Source of the DNA: an uncultured Clostridia bacterium
Lineage (GTDB): Bacteria; Bacillota; Clostridia; Oscillospirales; Acutalibacteraceae
DNA length: 6,380 bases
Assembly: GCA_947302895.1 (NCBI GenBank)
Contig: CAMYWU010000092.1
Location: 1-6,380 of the forward strand
Direction: 5' to 3'
Below are positions 1 to 6,036 of this stretch, one piece after another. The notes under the pieces are model-generated. The model did not search any database and was not told the DNA's origin. It was given only the letters and a program-made list of their open reading frames with translations. Each line of letters starts with the position of its first letter. Within the stretch, counting starts at the first letter, position 1. The translations under genes were made by a program, and so were the position numbers.

Positions 1-16
1 GCAAGAGAAGGCAATT

Positions 17-1018
17 TTATTCAACCCATGATTTTGGTATGAACAGCTGATTGAAAATTTTTACGCAATATGTATCGCTCATACCTGCTATGTAGTCGCA
101 AACGGCTCTTTCAACACCATCTGTTTCGGAAATATTATAGTATTCATCAGGAAGCTCAAATGGATTTTTCATATAGTATTCAAACAGCTTTTCGAGCATA
201 ACAACTGCTTTAACCTCTTCACTTTTGCAAATCGGGTTTGTATATACAGCATGAAACATAAAACTGTGGAGTTCCTGAAAGAGTTTATAAAACTCATCAT
301 CCATACGGATTTTATCCTCGCTGTTTTCAACAACGTTGATAACCATATTGTTGATTCTTTCACCCTTACTCATTCCAAGAGATATTCTCAAATCAAGAGG
401 AATAGCCTCTTCAATTAAAACCCCTGCTCTGATTGCATCGTCAATATCATGATTGATATATGCAATTCTGTCGGCAATACGAACAATCTGACCTTCGAGC
501 GTATACGCTTCCTCTCCCCTTGTATGGCAGAGAATACCGTTTTTAACCTCATCGGTAAGGTTTAAGCCAGCGCCGTTTTTTTCAATCTTTTCAACAACAC
601 GAACGCTTTGTTCATAATGCTTGAAATCAAATGATGCAAGAGAATTGAGCGCCCGTTCGCCTGCATGACCGAAGGGTGTATGTCCCAAATCATGACCGAG
701 TGCTATTGCCTCGGTTAAATCCTCATTAAGATTAAGCGCTCTTGCAATTGTTCGGGCTATTTGAGAAACCTCGAGTGTATGGGTTAAACGTGTTCTGTAG
801 TGGTCGCCAGTCGGCGCAAGAAAAACCTGGGTTTTATGCTTTAAACGTCTGAAAGACTGGGAATGAATAATCCTGTCCCTGTCCCTCTGAAAGCAGGTTC
901 GGATTTCGCATTCCTCCTCGGGAATAGCTCGTCCTTTTGATTCACAAGCAAGGCACGCCCTTGGAGATAATATCTTTTTTTCATTTTCTTCTATCTTATT
1001 TCTGATGCAATTCTCCAA
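17..1018 (-). CDS. dgt: Deoxyguanosinetriphosphate triphosphohydrolase-like protein (HD domain)
   Basis: Predicted cytosolic metal-dependent enzyme that removes triphosphate from dNTPs (dGTPase/SAMHD1-like branch of the HD superfamily), limiting or balancing the dNTP pool. With the 333-residue start chosen here, the HD ligands are all visible: H80 in RLTHTLEV, H109-D110 in GHDLGHTPFGHAGE, and D183 in IVRIADRIAYINHDIDDA. The N-terminal DRDRIIHSQSFRRLKHKTQVF block is also typical of the family. Length fits the shorter Gram-positive dGTPase-like proteins. A TTG at 1018-1016 is preferred over the upstream in-frame TTG at 1039, because the Shine-Dalgarno AGGAGGG (1031-1025) lies six bases before it and would be inside the longer reading frame. 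The stop is 16 bases from the window edge, so any downstream operon partner is out of view (in many Clostridia dnaG follows, an expectation only). The gene is divergent from the metallophosphoesterase. Family assignment is firm; substrate preference is not determined. Confidence 0.93.
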   Translation of the reverse strand: MENCIRNKIEENEKKILSPRACLACESKGRAIPEEECEIRTCFQRDRDRIIHSQSFRRLKHKTQVFLAPTGDHYRTRLTHTLEVSQIARTIARALNLNEDLTEAIALGHDLGHTPFGHAGERALNSLASFDFKHYEQSVRVVEKIEKNGAGLNLTDEVKNGILCHTRGEEAYTLEGQIVRIADRIAYINHDIDDAIRAGVLIEEAIPLDLRISLGMSKGERINNMVINVVENSEDKIRMDDEFYKLFQELHSFMFHAVYTNPICKSEEVKAVVMLEKLFEYYMKNPFELPDEYYNISETDGVERAVCDYIAGMSDTYCVKIFNQLFIPKSWVE

Positions 1019-1024
1019 AGAAAT

Positions 1025-1031
1025 CCCTCCT
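1025..1031 (-). promoter_or_regulatory. Ribosome binding site that fixes the dgt start
   Basis: On the minus strand AGGAGGG is followed by six bases and then TTG at 1018. This near-perfect site lies inside the longer possible reading frame that begins with TTG at 1039, so the shorter TTG start is preferred. Confidence 0.85.
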
Positions 1032-1087
1032 TTTTTCAATTACCTGTTATTATGTACTCAAAATTACAAAAAATTCCTTTATTATTA

Positions 1088-1115
1088 TTGAATATTTTTA
1101 AATATTTATTATAAT
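1088..1115 (+). promoter_or_regulatory. Putative sigma-A promoter for the metallophosphoesterase gene
   Basis: TTGAAT (1088-1093) and a perfect TATAAT (1110-1115) are separated by 16 bases. Transcription would start near 1121-1123, almost at the Shine-Dalgarno GAGGTG (1122-1127), giving a very short leader. The 1040-1133 intergenic region is extremely AT-rich, so chance matches are a risk. A minus-strand promoter for dgt must also lie here, but I could not single one out. Confidence 0.5.
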
Positions 1116-1133
1116 TTATTTGAGGTGTTTAAT

Positions 1134-1973
1134 ATGATATACTTTTTCATCGCACTTTTAGTTGTTATACTGCTCATTGTTTTTCTTCATTGTCAGAACA
1201 ATAAAATTGATATAACACATTATGATATAAAGAATGATACAATTAACAGCGAGATAAAAATCGCCCATCTCAGCGACCTTCATTCAAAGCCCTTCAAAAA
1301 GGTTTTAAATGAGCTTGGTGAAATAAAGCCTGATATAATCTTTGTTACGGGCGATTATATCAACGACCACTCAAGAAGAAAAGAAAAGATGTTTTCCTTT
1401 GCAAAAGAGCTCGTTGAAATTGCTCCTGTTTATTATATCACAGGCAACCACGAACGCAGGCTTGAGAAATTCGATGAAATAATGCAGGGACTCAGAAACA
1501 GCGGCTTTAATGTTTTACTAAACGAAATTGCAATTGCAAATATCAAAGGCAATGAAGTTGATATCCTCGGTCTTGATGAAAATATGGCAGACCATTCGGA
1601 CTACAGGGCAAGAAAAGCAGGAAACTTTGTTTATCCCGATATGAAAACATACTTTGATGAGTTTGATATACTAAGCGGTTTTAAAGTTGTTTTATCCCAC
1701 TGCCCCGAAAACTTTGAAGGCTTGAAAGAGCTAAATTATTCACAGTATAATTTTGATATTCAGCTTTCGGGTCATGCCCATGGCGGACAGTTTATTCTTC
1801 CGTTTATCGGACCTGTTTTTGCTCCAGGTCAGGGCTTGTTTCCAAAATATGCAAGGGGCTCTTTCGGAGATAGACCAAAGCTGATAATTTCCCGTGGTCT
1901 CGGAAATTCTGAATTTCCTTTCAGACTTTTCAACCACCCCGAAATAAATATAATTAAAGTAACGCAGGAATAA
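1134..1973 (+). CDS. Membrane-anchored calcineurin-like metallophosphoesterase (YkuE/YaeI type)
   Basis: Predicted two-metal phosphoesterase of 279 residues. An N-terminal hydrophobic segment (about residues 2-18, from IYFFIALL) should anchor it in the membrane with the catalytic domain following. The metallophosphoesterase signatures appear in order: D48 and H50 in LSDLH, D74 in VTGDYIND, N105-H106 in the GNHE box, H189 in VLSHCPE, and H214/H216 in LSGHAHGG. The ATG at 1134 is chosen because GAGGTG (1122-1127) lies six bases before it; a GTG at 1125 in the same frame falls within that Shine-Dalgarno and is unlikely. The gene is flanked by its own putative promoter and a strong terminator, so it is probably monocistronic. 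Relatives in diderms have been linked to lipid-A precursor or phosphodiester hydrolysis, and YkuE to the cell wall in Bacillus. The substrate here cannot be read from sequence. Confidence 0.9.
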   Translation: MIYFFIALLVVILLIVFLHCQNNKIDITHYDIKNDTINSEIKIAHLSDLHSKPFKKVLNELGEIKPDIIFVTGDYINDHSRRKEKMFSFAKELVEIAPVYYITGNHERRLEKFDEIMQGLRNSGFNVLLNEIAIANIKGNEVDILGLDENMADHSDYRARKAGNFVYPDMKTYFDEFDILSGFKVVLSHCPENFEGLKELNYSQYNFDIQLSGHAHGGQFILPFIGPVFAPGQGLFPKYARGSFGDRPKLIISRGLGNSEFPFRLFNHPEINIIKVTQE

Positions 1974-1985
1974 TAACCAACAAGC

Positions 1986-2019
1986 AAAAAAGGACATTCG
2001 TTTTGAATGTCCTTTTTTT
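1986..2019 (+). terminator. Rho-independent terminator of the metallophosphoesterase gene
   Basis: GGACATTC (1992-1999) pairs perfectly with GAATGTCC (2005-2012) around the five-base loop GTTTT. The stem is extended by an A-run (1986-1991) facing a T-run (2013-2019), which also provides the U-tract. It begins 12 bases after the stop codon. The A-run would give minus-strand RNA a U-tract as well, but no minus-strand gene ends here. Confidence 0.93.
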
Positions 2020-2064
2020 ATTTCGAAATGAATACACCTTTAACTTTCGTTTAAGGTTTACGCA

Positions 2065-2070
2065 TATAAT
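2065..2070 (+). promoter_or_regulatory. Putative -10 element for the VTC-DUF4956-lipoprotein operon
   Basis: A perfect TATAAT lies 25 bases before the ATG at 2096, downstream of the previous terminator, so a promoter is expected here. No good -35 hexamer stands at 16-18 bases; the region instead has TTTAAC (2039-2044) and TTTAAG (2050-2055) spaced exactly 11 bases apart, then TTTACG (2057-2062). The weak -35 would suit activator-dependent transcription, but this is inference. Confidence 0.45.
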
Positions 2071-2095
2071 CACAATCAGAAAGGGCTTGAAACGC

Positions 2096-2806
2096 ATGAA
2101 AATTCAGACTAATTTCAACAGATACGAAACCAAGTATTTGATAAACACCGAGCAGCAAAAAAGAATTCTTGATGCTGTTGAGGGAAATATAAAACCTGAC
2201 GAATACGGAAAAAGCACTATTTGCAATGTTTATTATGATACACCCGATTATCTTTTAATCAGGCGTTCGCTCGAAAGCCCGATGTATAAGGAAAAGCTTC
2301 GGCTTCGCAGCTACGGTGTTGCAAATAAAAAAACTCCCGTATTCCTCGAAATCAAGAAGAAATACGACAGAGTTGTTTATAAGAGAAGAATAATAACAAC
2401 TCAAAGCGGAGCTAAATGCTTCTTTAATAAAACCTCCGCACAAAACACTCAGATAGCAAATGAAATCAAGTATTTCATTGAAAGATATAAAAATCTTCAA
2501 CCTGCGGTTTTCATATCGTATGAAAGAGAAGCTTTCTACGATAAAAGCGACGATACATTCCGCATAACATTTGATAAAAACATTTTATGGCGAGATTATG
2601 ATATGACGCTTAGCAGCGGAATATACGGTTCACCGATACTCGAGAGAAATCAGGTGTTAATGGAAGTTAAATGCGCAGGCGCAATGCCGATGTGGTTTAC
2701 AAAGATTCTCAGCGATAACGGACTTTATAAAACCTCTTTTTCAAAATACGGAAAAGCTTACCAATCAATATTAAAAATAAAAACAGGAGAACAAAAGTAT
2801 GCTTAA
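2096..2806 (+). CDS. VTC-domain (polyphosphate polymerase-like) protein
   Basis: 236-residue soluble protein of the VTC family, part of the triphosphate-tunnel-metalloenzyme-like fold. The eukaryotic prototype Vtc4 makes polyphosphate from ATP. Visible family blocks are RYETKY (9-14), the YYDT motif (46-49), KEKLRLRSYG (65-74) with alternating basic residues expected to line the tunnel, FLEIKKK (83-89), VYKRR (94-98), and a late acidic/basic pair E190 and K192 in LMEVK, followed by FSKYG (215-219). The basic and acidic residues expected of an active tunnel seem present, so catalysis is plausible but unproven. No transmembrane or SPX domain is seen, unlike the yeast subunits. The ATG at 2096 is chosen, with a modest AAAGGG (2080-2085) ten bases upstream. 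A longer frame from TTG at 2003 would begin inside the preceding terminator loop. The stop overlaps the next gene by 8 bp, indicating translational coupling with the DUF4956 membrane protein. Confidence 0.88.
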   Translation: MKIQTNFNRYETKYLINTEQQKRILDAVEGNIKPDEYGKSTICNVYYDTPDYLLIRRSLESPMYKEKLRLRSYGVANKKTPVFLEIKKKYDRVVYKRRIITTQSGAKCFFNKTSAQNTQIANEIKYFIERYKNLQPAVFISYEREAFYDKSDDTFRITFDKNILWRDYDMTLSSGIYGSPILERNQVLMEVKCAGAMPMWFTKILSDNGLYKTSFSKYGKAYQSILKIKTGEQKYA

Positions 2807-3488
2807 TTCATTATTTTCTAGTATTTTCACTTCAACAACGGAAAGCACAATTTCTGTTACAGGCTTTATTATTTGCATTGCCGTTTCACTCGTTCTCGGT
2901 GTTATTCTTTCATTTTGCAGCTCATATAAATCAAAGGCATCAAAAACCTTCAACACGGCAATAGCGCTGCTTCCTGCCGCAGTTTGCGTAGTTATTATGA
3001 TGGTTAACGGAAATGTTGGCGCTGGTGTTGCGGTTGCAGGAGCATTCAGCCTGGTTCGCTTCCGATCAGCACCCGGCAGTGGCAAGGATATAGTAACTAT
3101 TTTCTTAACAATGGGCTGCGGTCTGATACTCGGAATGGGATATATTGCTTATGCGGTTCTCTACTCTTTTATAATGGGAATAATTATGATAATTGCAAAT
3201 ACAGCATATATTAATAAAAAGTCAAACGCTGTTAAGGTTTTAAAAATAACCATTCCCGAGGATTTGGATTATAACGGCATATTTGTTGATGTATTTTCAA
3301 AATATCTTTCAAGCTTTGATAACACATCTGTTAAAACAAGTAACATGGGCAGTCTGTATAAGCTTAAGTATGATATAGTTTTCAAAGAAAGCTCTATGGA
3401 AAAAGCATTAATTGATGAGCTCAGATGCCGTAACGGAAATCTTGAAATCAGCATTTCAAATCAGGAGGTTACTGCAAATGAGTTATAA
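2799..3488 (+). CDS. DUF4956 domain multi-pass membrane protein
   Basis: 229-residue protein of unknown function. Hydrophobic segments lie at about residues 20-41, 52-70, 73-84, 98-116 and 117-137, followed by a soluble C-terminal domain (about 145-229). Between the membrane segments is the family signature GAFSLVRFRSAPGSGKDI (81-98), whose VRFR core is the best-conserved feature of DUF4956 proteins; its basic residues could contact an anionic ligand or partner. The ATG at 2799 has AGGAGA (2785-2790) eight bases upstream and overlaps the VTC gene by 8 bp; its own end overlaps the lipoprotein gene by 11 bp. DUF4956 and VTC-domain genes are commonly adjacent in Firmicutes and Actinobacteria, often with CotH-like or DUF4353 genes, which suggests a complex or pathway. 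Serving as membrane anchor or channel for the VTC protein is inference. Confidence 0.88.
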   Translation: MLNSLFSSIFTSTTESTISVTGFIICIAVSLVLGVILSFCSSYKSKASKTFNTAIALLPAAVCVVIMMVNGNVGAGVAVAGAFSLVRFRSAPGSGKDIVTIFLTMGCGLILGMGYIAYAVLYSFIMGIIMIIANTAYINKKSNAVKVLKITIPEDLDYNGIFVDVFSKYLSSFDNTSVKTSNMGSLYKLKYDIVFKESSMEKALIDELRCRNGNLEISISNQEVTANEL

Positions 3489-4857
3489 GAAAATAATATC
3501 GGGTTTATTGATTATTCTTTTGATTTGCACAATTCTTTGCTCCTGCACTGCAAAAAACTCAGTATCACAAATAAACACAGAAGACTTATTCACGGACAGA
3601 GATATTGATTATTCTTATGAAGAAAGTGAAGCAAAAACGATTTCGCTTAATAACGAAACAATAACTATAGACGATGAAGGAATATATGTTATAAACGGCA
3701 AAATTTCAAACGGACAGATTATTATTGATGCAGATGATTCGGATAAAATTCAGATTGTTTTAAACGGCGTTACAATTACTTCCGATTCCTCTGCAGCAAT
3801 ATTTGTAAAATCTGCAAACAAAGTTTTTATAACAAGTGCAAAAGGCAGTGAAAATGCTCTTTCGGTTATAGGTGAATTCACATCAGATGGGGACACTAAT
3901 GTTGACGGCGTTATCTTTTCAATGAGTGATTTAACGCTTAACGGTGATGGAACACTTAATATTGAAACTAAATACGGCAACGGTATTGTTTCCAAGGATG
4001 ATTTAAAACTTACAAGCGGAACTTACAGCATTAATGCTTCTAAAAACGGTCTTGAAGCAAATGATATAATCGCTCTCGGCGGCGGAACTTATGACATTAT
4101 TTCACAGAATGACGCTCTTCACTGCGATGAAGATATAACAGTTACCGATGGAAATATTATCATCACAGCAGCCGATGATGCCTTTCATACGGACAACATC
4201 TTAACCGTTACTGGCGGAACAATTGAAATAAAAGAATCACACGAAGGTCTTGAAGGAAAAGAAATTCATATCACCGGCGGAAATATTACGGTTAATGCCG
4301 ATGACGACGGTATTAATGCAGCAGGCGGAAATGATTCAAGCGGATTTAATAATGGAAGCTTTAAGGATGAATTTTCTGCCCAGGAAGGAGTTATAATAGA
4401 CATTTCTGGCGGAACAGCATATATCAACTGTGAGGGCGACGGAATTGATTCAAATGGAGATATAAGCATCAGCGGCGGAAAAACAGTTGTTGAAGGACCG
4501 CAAAACAGCGGAAACGGAGCGCTTGATTATAACGGCGAGGCTAATATTTCGGGCGGAACTCTTCTTGCAATCGGAAGCAGCGGTATGGCAATGAATCTTT
4601 CAAGCGCTTCACAGGGCTCAATCCTTGTTAATTTTACATCTTCTTACACGAATGAAAAAATAACCATAACCGATTCACAGTCAAATGTTATTTATGCCTT
4701 TGATTCAACAAAAACAATCAGCAGCGTTCTTTTCAGTTCATCAGAGCTTAAGAAGGGTGAAACATACACGATAACAGTTGGCGAGCAGTATCAGACAGTT
4801 ACACTTAATGATTATATCTACGGTTCATCAAACGGTATGGGCGGCTTTAATAAATAA
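3478..4857 (+). CDS. DUF4353-type carbohydrate-binding-domain lipoprotein with beta-solenoid repeats
   Basis: 459-residue predicted surface lipoprotein. The N-terminus MSYKKIISGLL is a lipoprotein signal peptide with lipobox L20-C21-S22-C23, so C23 should be lipidated after export. Residues about 55-150 form the conserved entry domain (TITIDDEGIYVINGKISNGQ, then IVLNGVTITSDSSAAIFVKS) seen in proteins annotated as 'carbohydrate-binding domain-containing' (DUF4353). Residues about 175-368 are repeated turns with a G-G-T/N corner and a D-G/A-I/F corner, consistent with a right-handed beta-solenoid. Residues about 380-445 make a closing beta-rich domain, and the tail is Gly/Asn-rich. The ATG at 3478 has AGGAGG (3463-3468) nine bases upstream; an ATG further upstream at 3412 lacks such a site and would bury the signal peptide. 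It overlaps the DUF4956 gene by 11 bp and ends the operon. Carbohydrate binding is the family label, not something shown by the sequence; an adhesive or scaffold role is equally possible. Confidence 0.9.
   Translation: MSYKKIISGLLIILLICTILCSCTAKNSVSQINTEDLFTDRDIDYSYEESEAKTISLNNETITIDDEGIYVINGKISNGQIIIDADDSDKIQIVLNGVTITSDSSAAIFVKSANKVFITSAKGSENALSVIGEFTSDGDTNVDGVIFSMSDLTLNGDGTLNIETKYGNGIVSKDDLKLTSGTYSINASKNGLEANDIIALGGGTYDIISQNDALHCDEDITVTDGNIIITAADDAFHTDNILTVTGGTIEIKESHEGLEGKEIHITGGNITVNADDDGINAAGGNDSSGFNNGSFKDEFSAQEGVIIDISGGTAYINCEGDGIDSNGDISISGGKTVVEGPQNSGNGALDYNGEANISGGTLLAIGSSGMAMNLSSASQGSILVNFTSSYTNEKITITDSQSNVIYAFDSTKTISSVLFSSSELKKGETYTITVGEQYQTVTLNDYIYGSSNGMGGFNK
3997..4581 (+). repeat. 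22-residue beta-solenoid turn repeats inside the lipoprotein
   Basis: Aligning turns on the residue after the G-G corner (T182, T204, N226, T248, N269, T313, K335, T361) gives spacings of 22, 22, 22, 21, 44, 22 and 26 residues. Each turn reads roughly I-x-I-(T/S)-G-G-T-x-x-I-x-A, then an Asp/Gly-rich corner such as DDDGIN or GDGIDS. The 44-residue gap contains a Ser/Gly/Asn/Phe-rich insertion (about 283-303) in place of one canonical turn. The repeats are diverged at DNA level, so this is an old protein repeat rather than a recent tandem duplication. Confidence 0.8.
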
Positions 4858-4859
4858 TT

Positions 4860-4883
4860 AAAGGGCAGGTTTACCTGCCCTTT
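4860..4883. terminator. Bidirectional terminator hairpin between convergent genes
   Basis: AAAGGGCAGG (4860-4869) pairs with CCTGCCCTTT (4874-4883) around the loop TTTA. It starts just after the lipoprotein stop (4857), and its far arm overlaps the stop codon of the minus-strand YigZ-family gene (4882-4884). T-rich sequence follows on both strands (interrupted on the plus side by ACGC), so it probably serves both operons. Confidence 0.85.
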
Positions 4884-5502
4884 ACGCTTTTGAAAATTCT
4901 GTTTTGATAAAATTTGTTGAATACTTTCCGTTGCTGATATCCTTAAGCTTATCTTCAAGTGCTTCCTGATACGCTTCTTTAATTGAAAATGTTATTTTAA
5001 CGCTATCTGCAAAATCGGTATTGATAATGCGTGTGTTAAACTCAGAAAGAAGCTGATTCATACGCTCATAAAAGCTATAATCAACATTTGCTTCTAAAAC
5101 CGAGCACTGAGCCATAGTTATAATATTTCCAGCCTCAAGTGCAATCTTCGAGGTATGAGAATACGCTCTTACAAGTCCACCTGCACCAAGAAGGGTTCCG
5201 CCGAAATATCTTGTTGCAACAACGCAAACATCAACAACTCCGGATTTAAGAATTGCATCAAGAACCGGAACGCCCGCAGTTCCGCTTGGTTCCCCGTCAT
5301 CCGAGCAACGCTGAATGTTGTTTTCCCTTAAAACAAAAGCGGAAACATTATGGGTTGCATCCCAGTGCTTAGATTTTATTTTGTTTATAAAATCGGCTGC
5401 CTCCTCCTGTGTTTTAACAGGACAGACATATCCGATAAACCTTGACTTCTTTTCAATGAAAAAATCAGAGGCTTCATTTTCAACAGTTTTATATTCCTGC
5501 AT
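4882..5502 (-). CDS. yigZ: YigZ/IMPACT family protein (UPF0029 plus DUF1949)
   Basis: 206-residue cytosolic protein, the usual length for bacterial YigZ/YvyE proteins. The N-terminal IMPACT-like domain (about 12-125) carries the family hallmarks KKSRFIGY (18-25), DATHNVSAFV (48-57), SDDGEPSGTAGVPVL (67-81) and TRYFGGTLLGAGGLVRAYS (97-115). A C-terminal alpha/beta module (about 137-200) fits DUF1949. Eukaryotic IMPACT modulates the GCN2 translation-stress pathway; the bacterial role is uncertain, with ribosome or nucleic-acid association proposed. The ATG at 5502 has AAAAGG (5515-5510) seven bases upstream. Only 20 bases separate it from the tail of the rpmE terminator, so its promoter must overlap that terminator or it relies on readthrough from rpmE. 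The symbol follows the E. coli family name. Confidence 0.92.
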   Translation of the reverse strand: MQEYKTVENEASDFFIEKKSRFIGYVCPVKTQEEAADFINKIKSKHWDATHNVSAFVLRENNIQRCSDDGEPSGTAGVPVLDAILKSGVVDVCVVATRYFGGTLLGAGGLVRAYSHTSKIALEAGNIITMAQCSVLEANVDYSFYERMNQLLSEFNTRIINTDFADSVKITFSIKEAYQEALEDKLKDISNGKYSTNFIKTEFSKA

Positions 5503-5522
5503 AATTAATCCTTTTAAATATG

Positions 5523-5552
5523 AAAAAACAAAGGGGCTGATAAACAGCCCCT
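5523..5552 (-). terminator. Rho-independent terminator of rpmE
   Basis: Read on the minus strand, AGGGGCTG and CAGCCCCT form a perfect eight-base stem (5545-5552 with 5532-5539) around a five-base loop, followed by TTTGTTTTTT (5532-5523). It begins 15 bases after the rpmE stop. Confidence 0.92.
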
Positions 5553-5567
5553 ATTTTACTGCAAATA

Positions 5568-5771
5568 TTACGCTTTTTTAGCGATTCTCTTGTTGAATCT
5601 GTCAACACGTCCGCCTGTATCAACAAGCTTCTGCTTACCGGTATAGAAAGGATGGCACTTTGAACAAATATCAACTCTCATATCGCCTTTAGTGCTCTTA
5701 GTTTCATATGTTGCACCGCAAGCGCATCTAACAGTACATGTTTCGTAATTTGGATGAATTCCTTCTCTCAT
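5568..5771 (-). CDS. rpmE: 50S ribosomal protein L31, zinc-binding (C+) form
   Basis: 67-residue ribosomal protein L31, which bridges the large and small subunits. The sequence begins [10 protein letters not shown] and keeps the diagnostic [12 protein letters not shown] and [10 protein letters not shown] blocks. The zinc ligands are C16 and C18 (CAC) with C36 and C39 (CSKC), so this is the zinc-containing C+ type rather than the cysteine-free paralogue induced by zinc limitation. The ATG at 5771 is chosen because GAGGTG (5783-5778) ends six bases before it and other L31 proteins start just before IHP; a GTG at 5780 in the same frame lies within that Shine-Dalgarno. The gene has its own terminator. 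Its promoter appears to be about 300 bases away, beyond an inverted-repeat element that ends three bases upstream of the Shine-Dalgarno. Confidence 0.97.
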   Translation of the reverse strand: MREGIHPNYETCTVRCACGATYETKSTKGDMRVDICSKCHPFYTGKQKLVDTGGRVDRFNKRIAKKA

Positions 5772-5786
5772 TAGTTTCACCTCGCA

Positions 5787-5814
5787 TTAGGCACGCGCCA
5801 ATGAATCCAAAACG
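5787..5814 (+). repeat. Left terminal inverted repeat
   Basis: Begins TTAGGCACGCGCC and pairs with 6037-6064 at 27 of 28 positions. Its outer edge is three bases from the rpmE Shine-Dalgarno (5778-5783). Confidence 0.92.
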
Positions 5815-5920
5815 GTTTTAATTAGCTGCTTTGCCCTTATATATTGTTAAAAATACTCGGAATACGAAAGTATTCCTGCGTTTTTTGCCGCATCTAAGAC
5901 CAAATCAGCTTAATTAAAAC
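5815..5920. repeat. Internal hairpin (arm P2) of the element
   Basis: 5815-5833 pairs with 5901-5920 at 18 of 19 positions, with a one-base bulge (T5910) and one mismatch (C5829/T5905). It starts directly after the left terminal repeat with no spacer. Inside it, GGAATAC (5859-5865) and GTATTCC (5870-5876) form a perfect seven-base stem capped by GAAA, a GNRA tetraloop when read as plus-strand RNA. Confidence 0.75.
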
Positions 5921-5929
5921 TGCAAAGCA

Positions 5930-6036
5930 CTTAAAATGCAGATAGTTAAGATGAAGTTTGGTGTTTGAGATAGCAGCTTGGCTGGCGCCATGCAATATCG
6001 AAAACGCCGAAATTCGCTTAAATATCGCATTTTAAG
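5930..6036. repeat. Internal long imperfect hairpin (arm P3) of the element
   Basis: 5930-5939 pairs perfectly with 6027-6036. The helix continues through 5941-5950 with 6017-6026 (one mismatch, bulged A5940) and 5952-5972 with 5996-6016. The last part includes three T-G pairs (5952/6016, 5959/6009, 5962/6006) that would be U-G wobbles in plus-strand RNA. A local alternative is the hairpin 6015-6022 with 6031-6038. It abuts the right terminal repeat with no spacer. Confidence 0.75.

Noticed and set aside
1740..1997. Minus-strand reading frame opposite the metallophosphoesterase 3' end.
   Set aside because: It is a shadow of the conserved coding frame, with no ribosome binding site or family resemblance, and it starts inside the terminator hairpin.
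2003..2095. N-terminal extension of the VTC protein from a TTG at 2003.
   Set aside because: It would start in the loop of the preceding terminator and cross the likely promoter; the family-type N-terminus begins at the ATG at 2096.
3412..3477. Upstream ATG at 3412 in frame with the lipoprotein.
   Set aside because: It would put 22 extra residues ahead of a textbook lipoprotein signal peptide and lacks the AGGAGG that precedes the ATG at 3478.
5315..5581. Plus-strand reading frame of 88 codons opposite yigZ.
   Set aside because: It is antisense to a well-conserved gene, has no clear ribosome binding site, runs through the rpmE terminator, and its translation resembles no family I know.
5859..5887. 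The GGAATAC-GAAA-GTATTCC hairpin followed by TGCGTTTTTT as a plus-strand terminator.
   Set aside because: The stem is only seven pairs, mostly A-T, and the T-run is separated from it by four bases; no plus-strand gene ends upstream. It is better explained as part of the P2 arm of the fold-back element.
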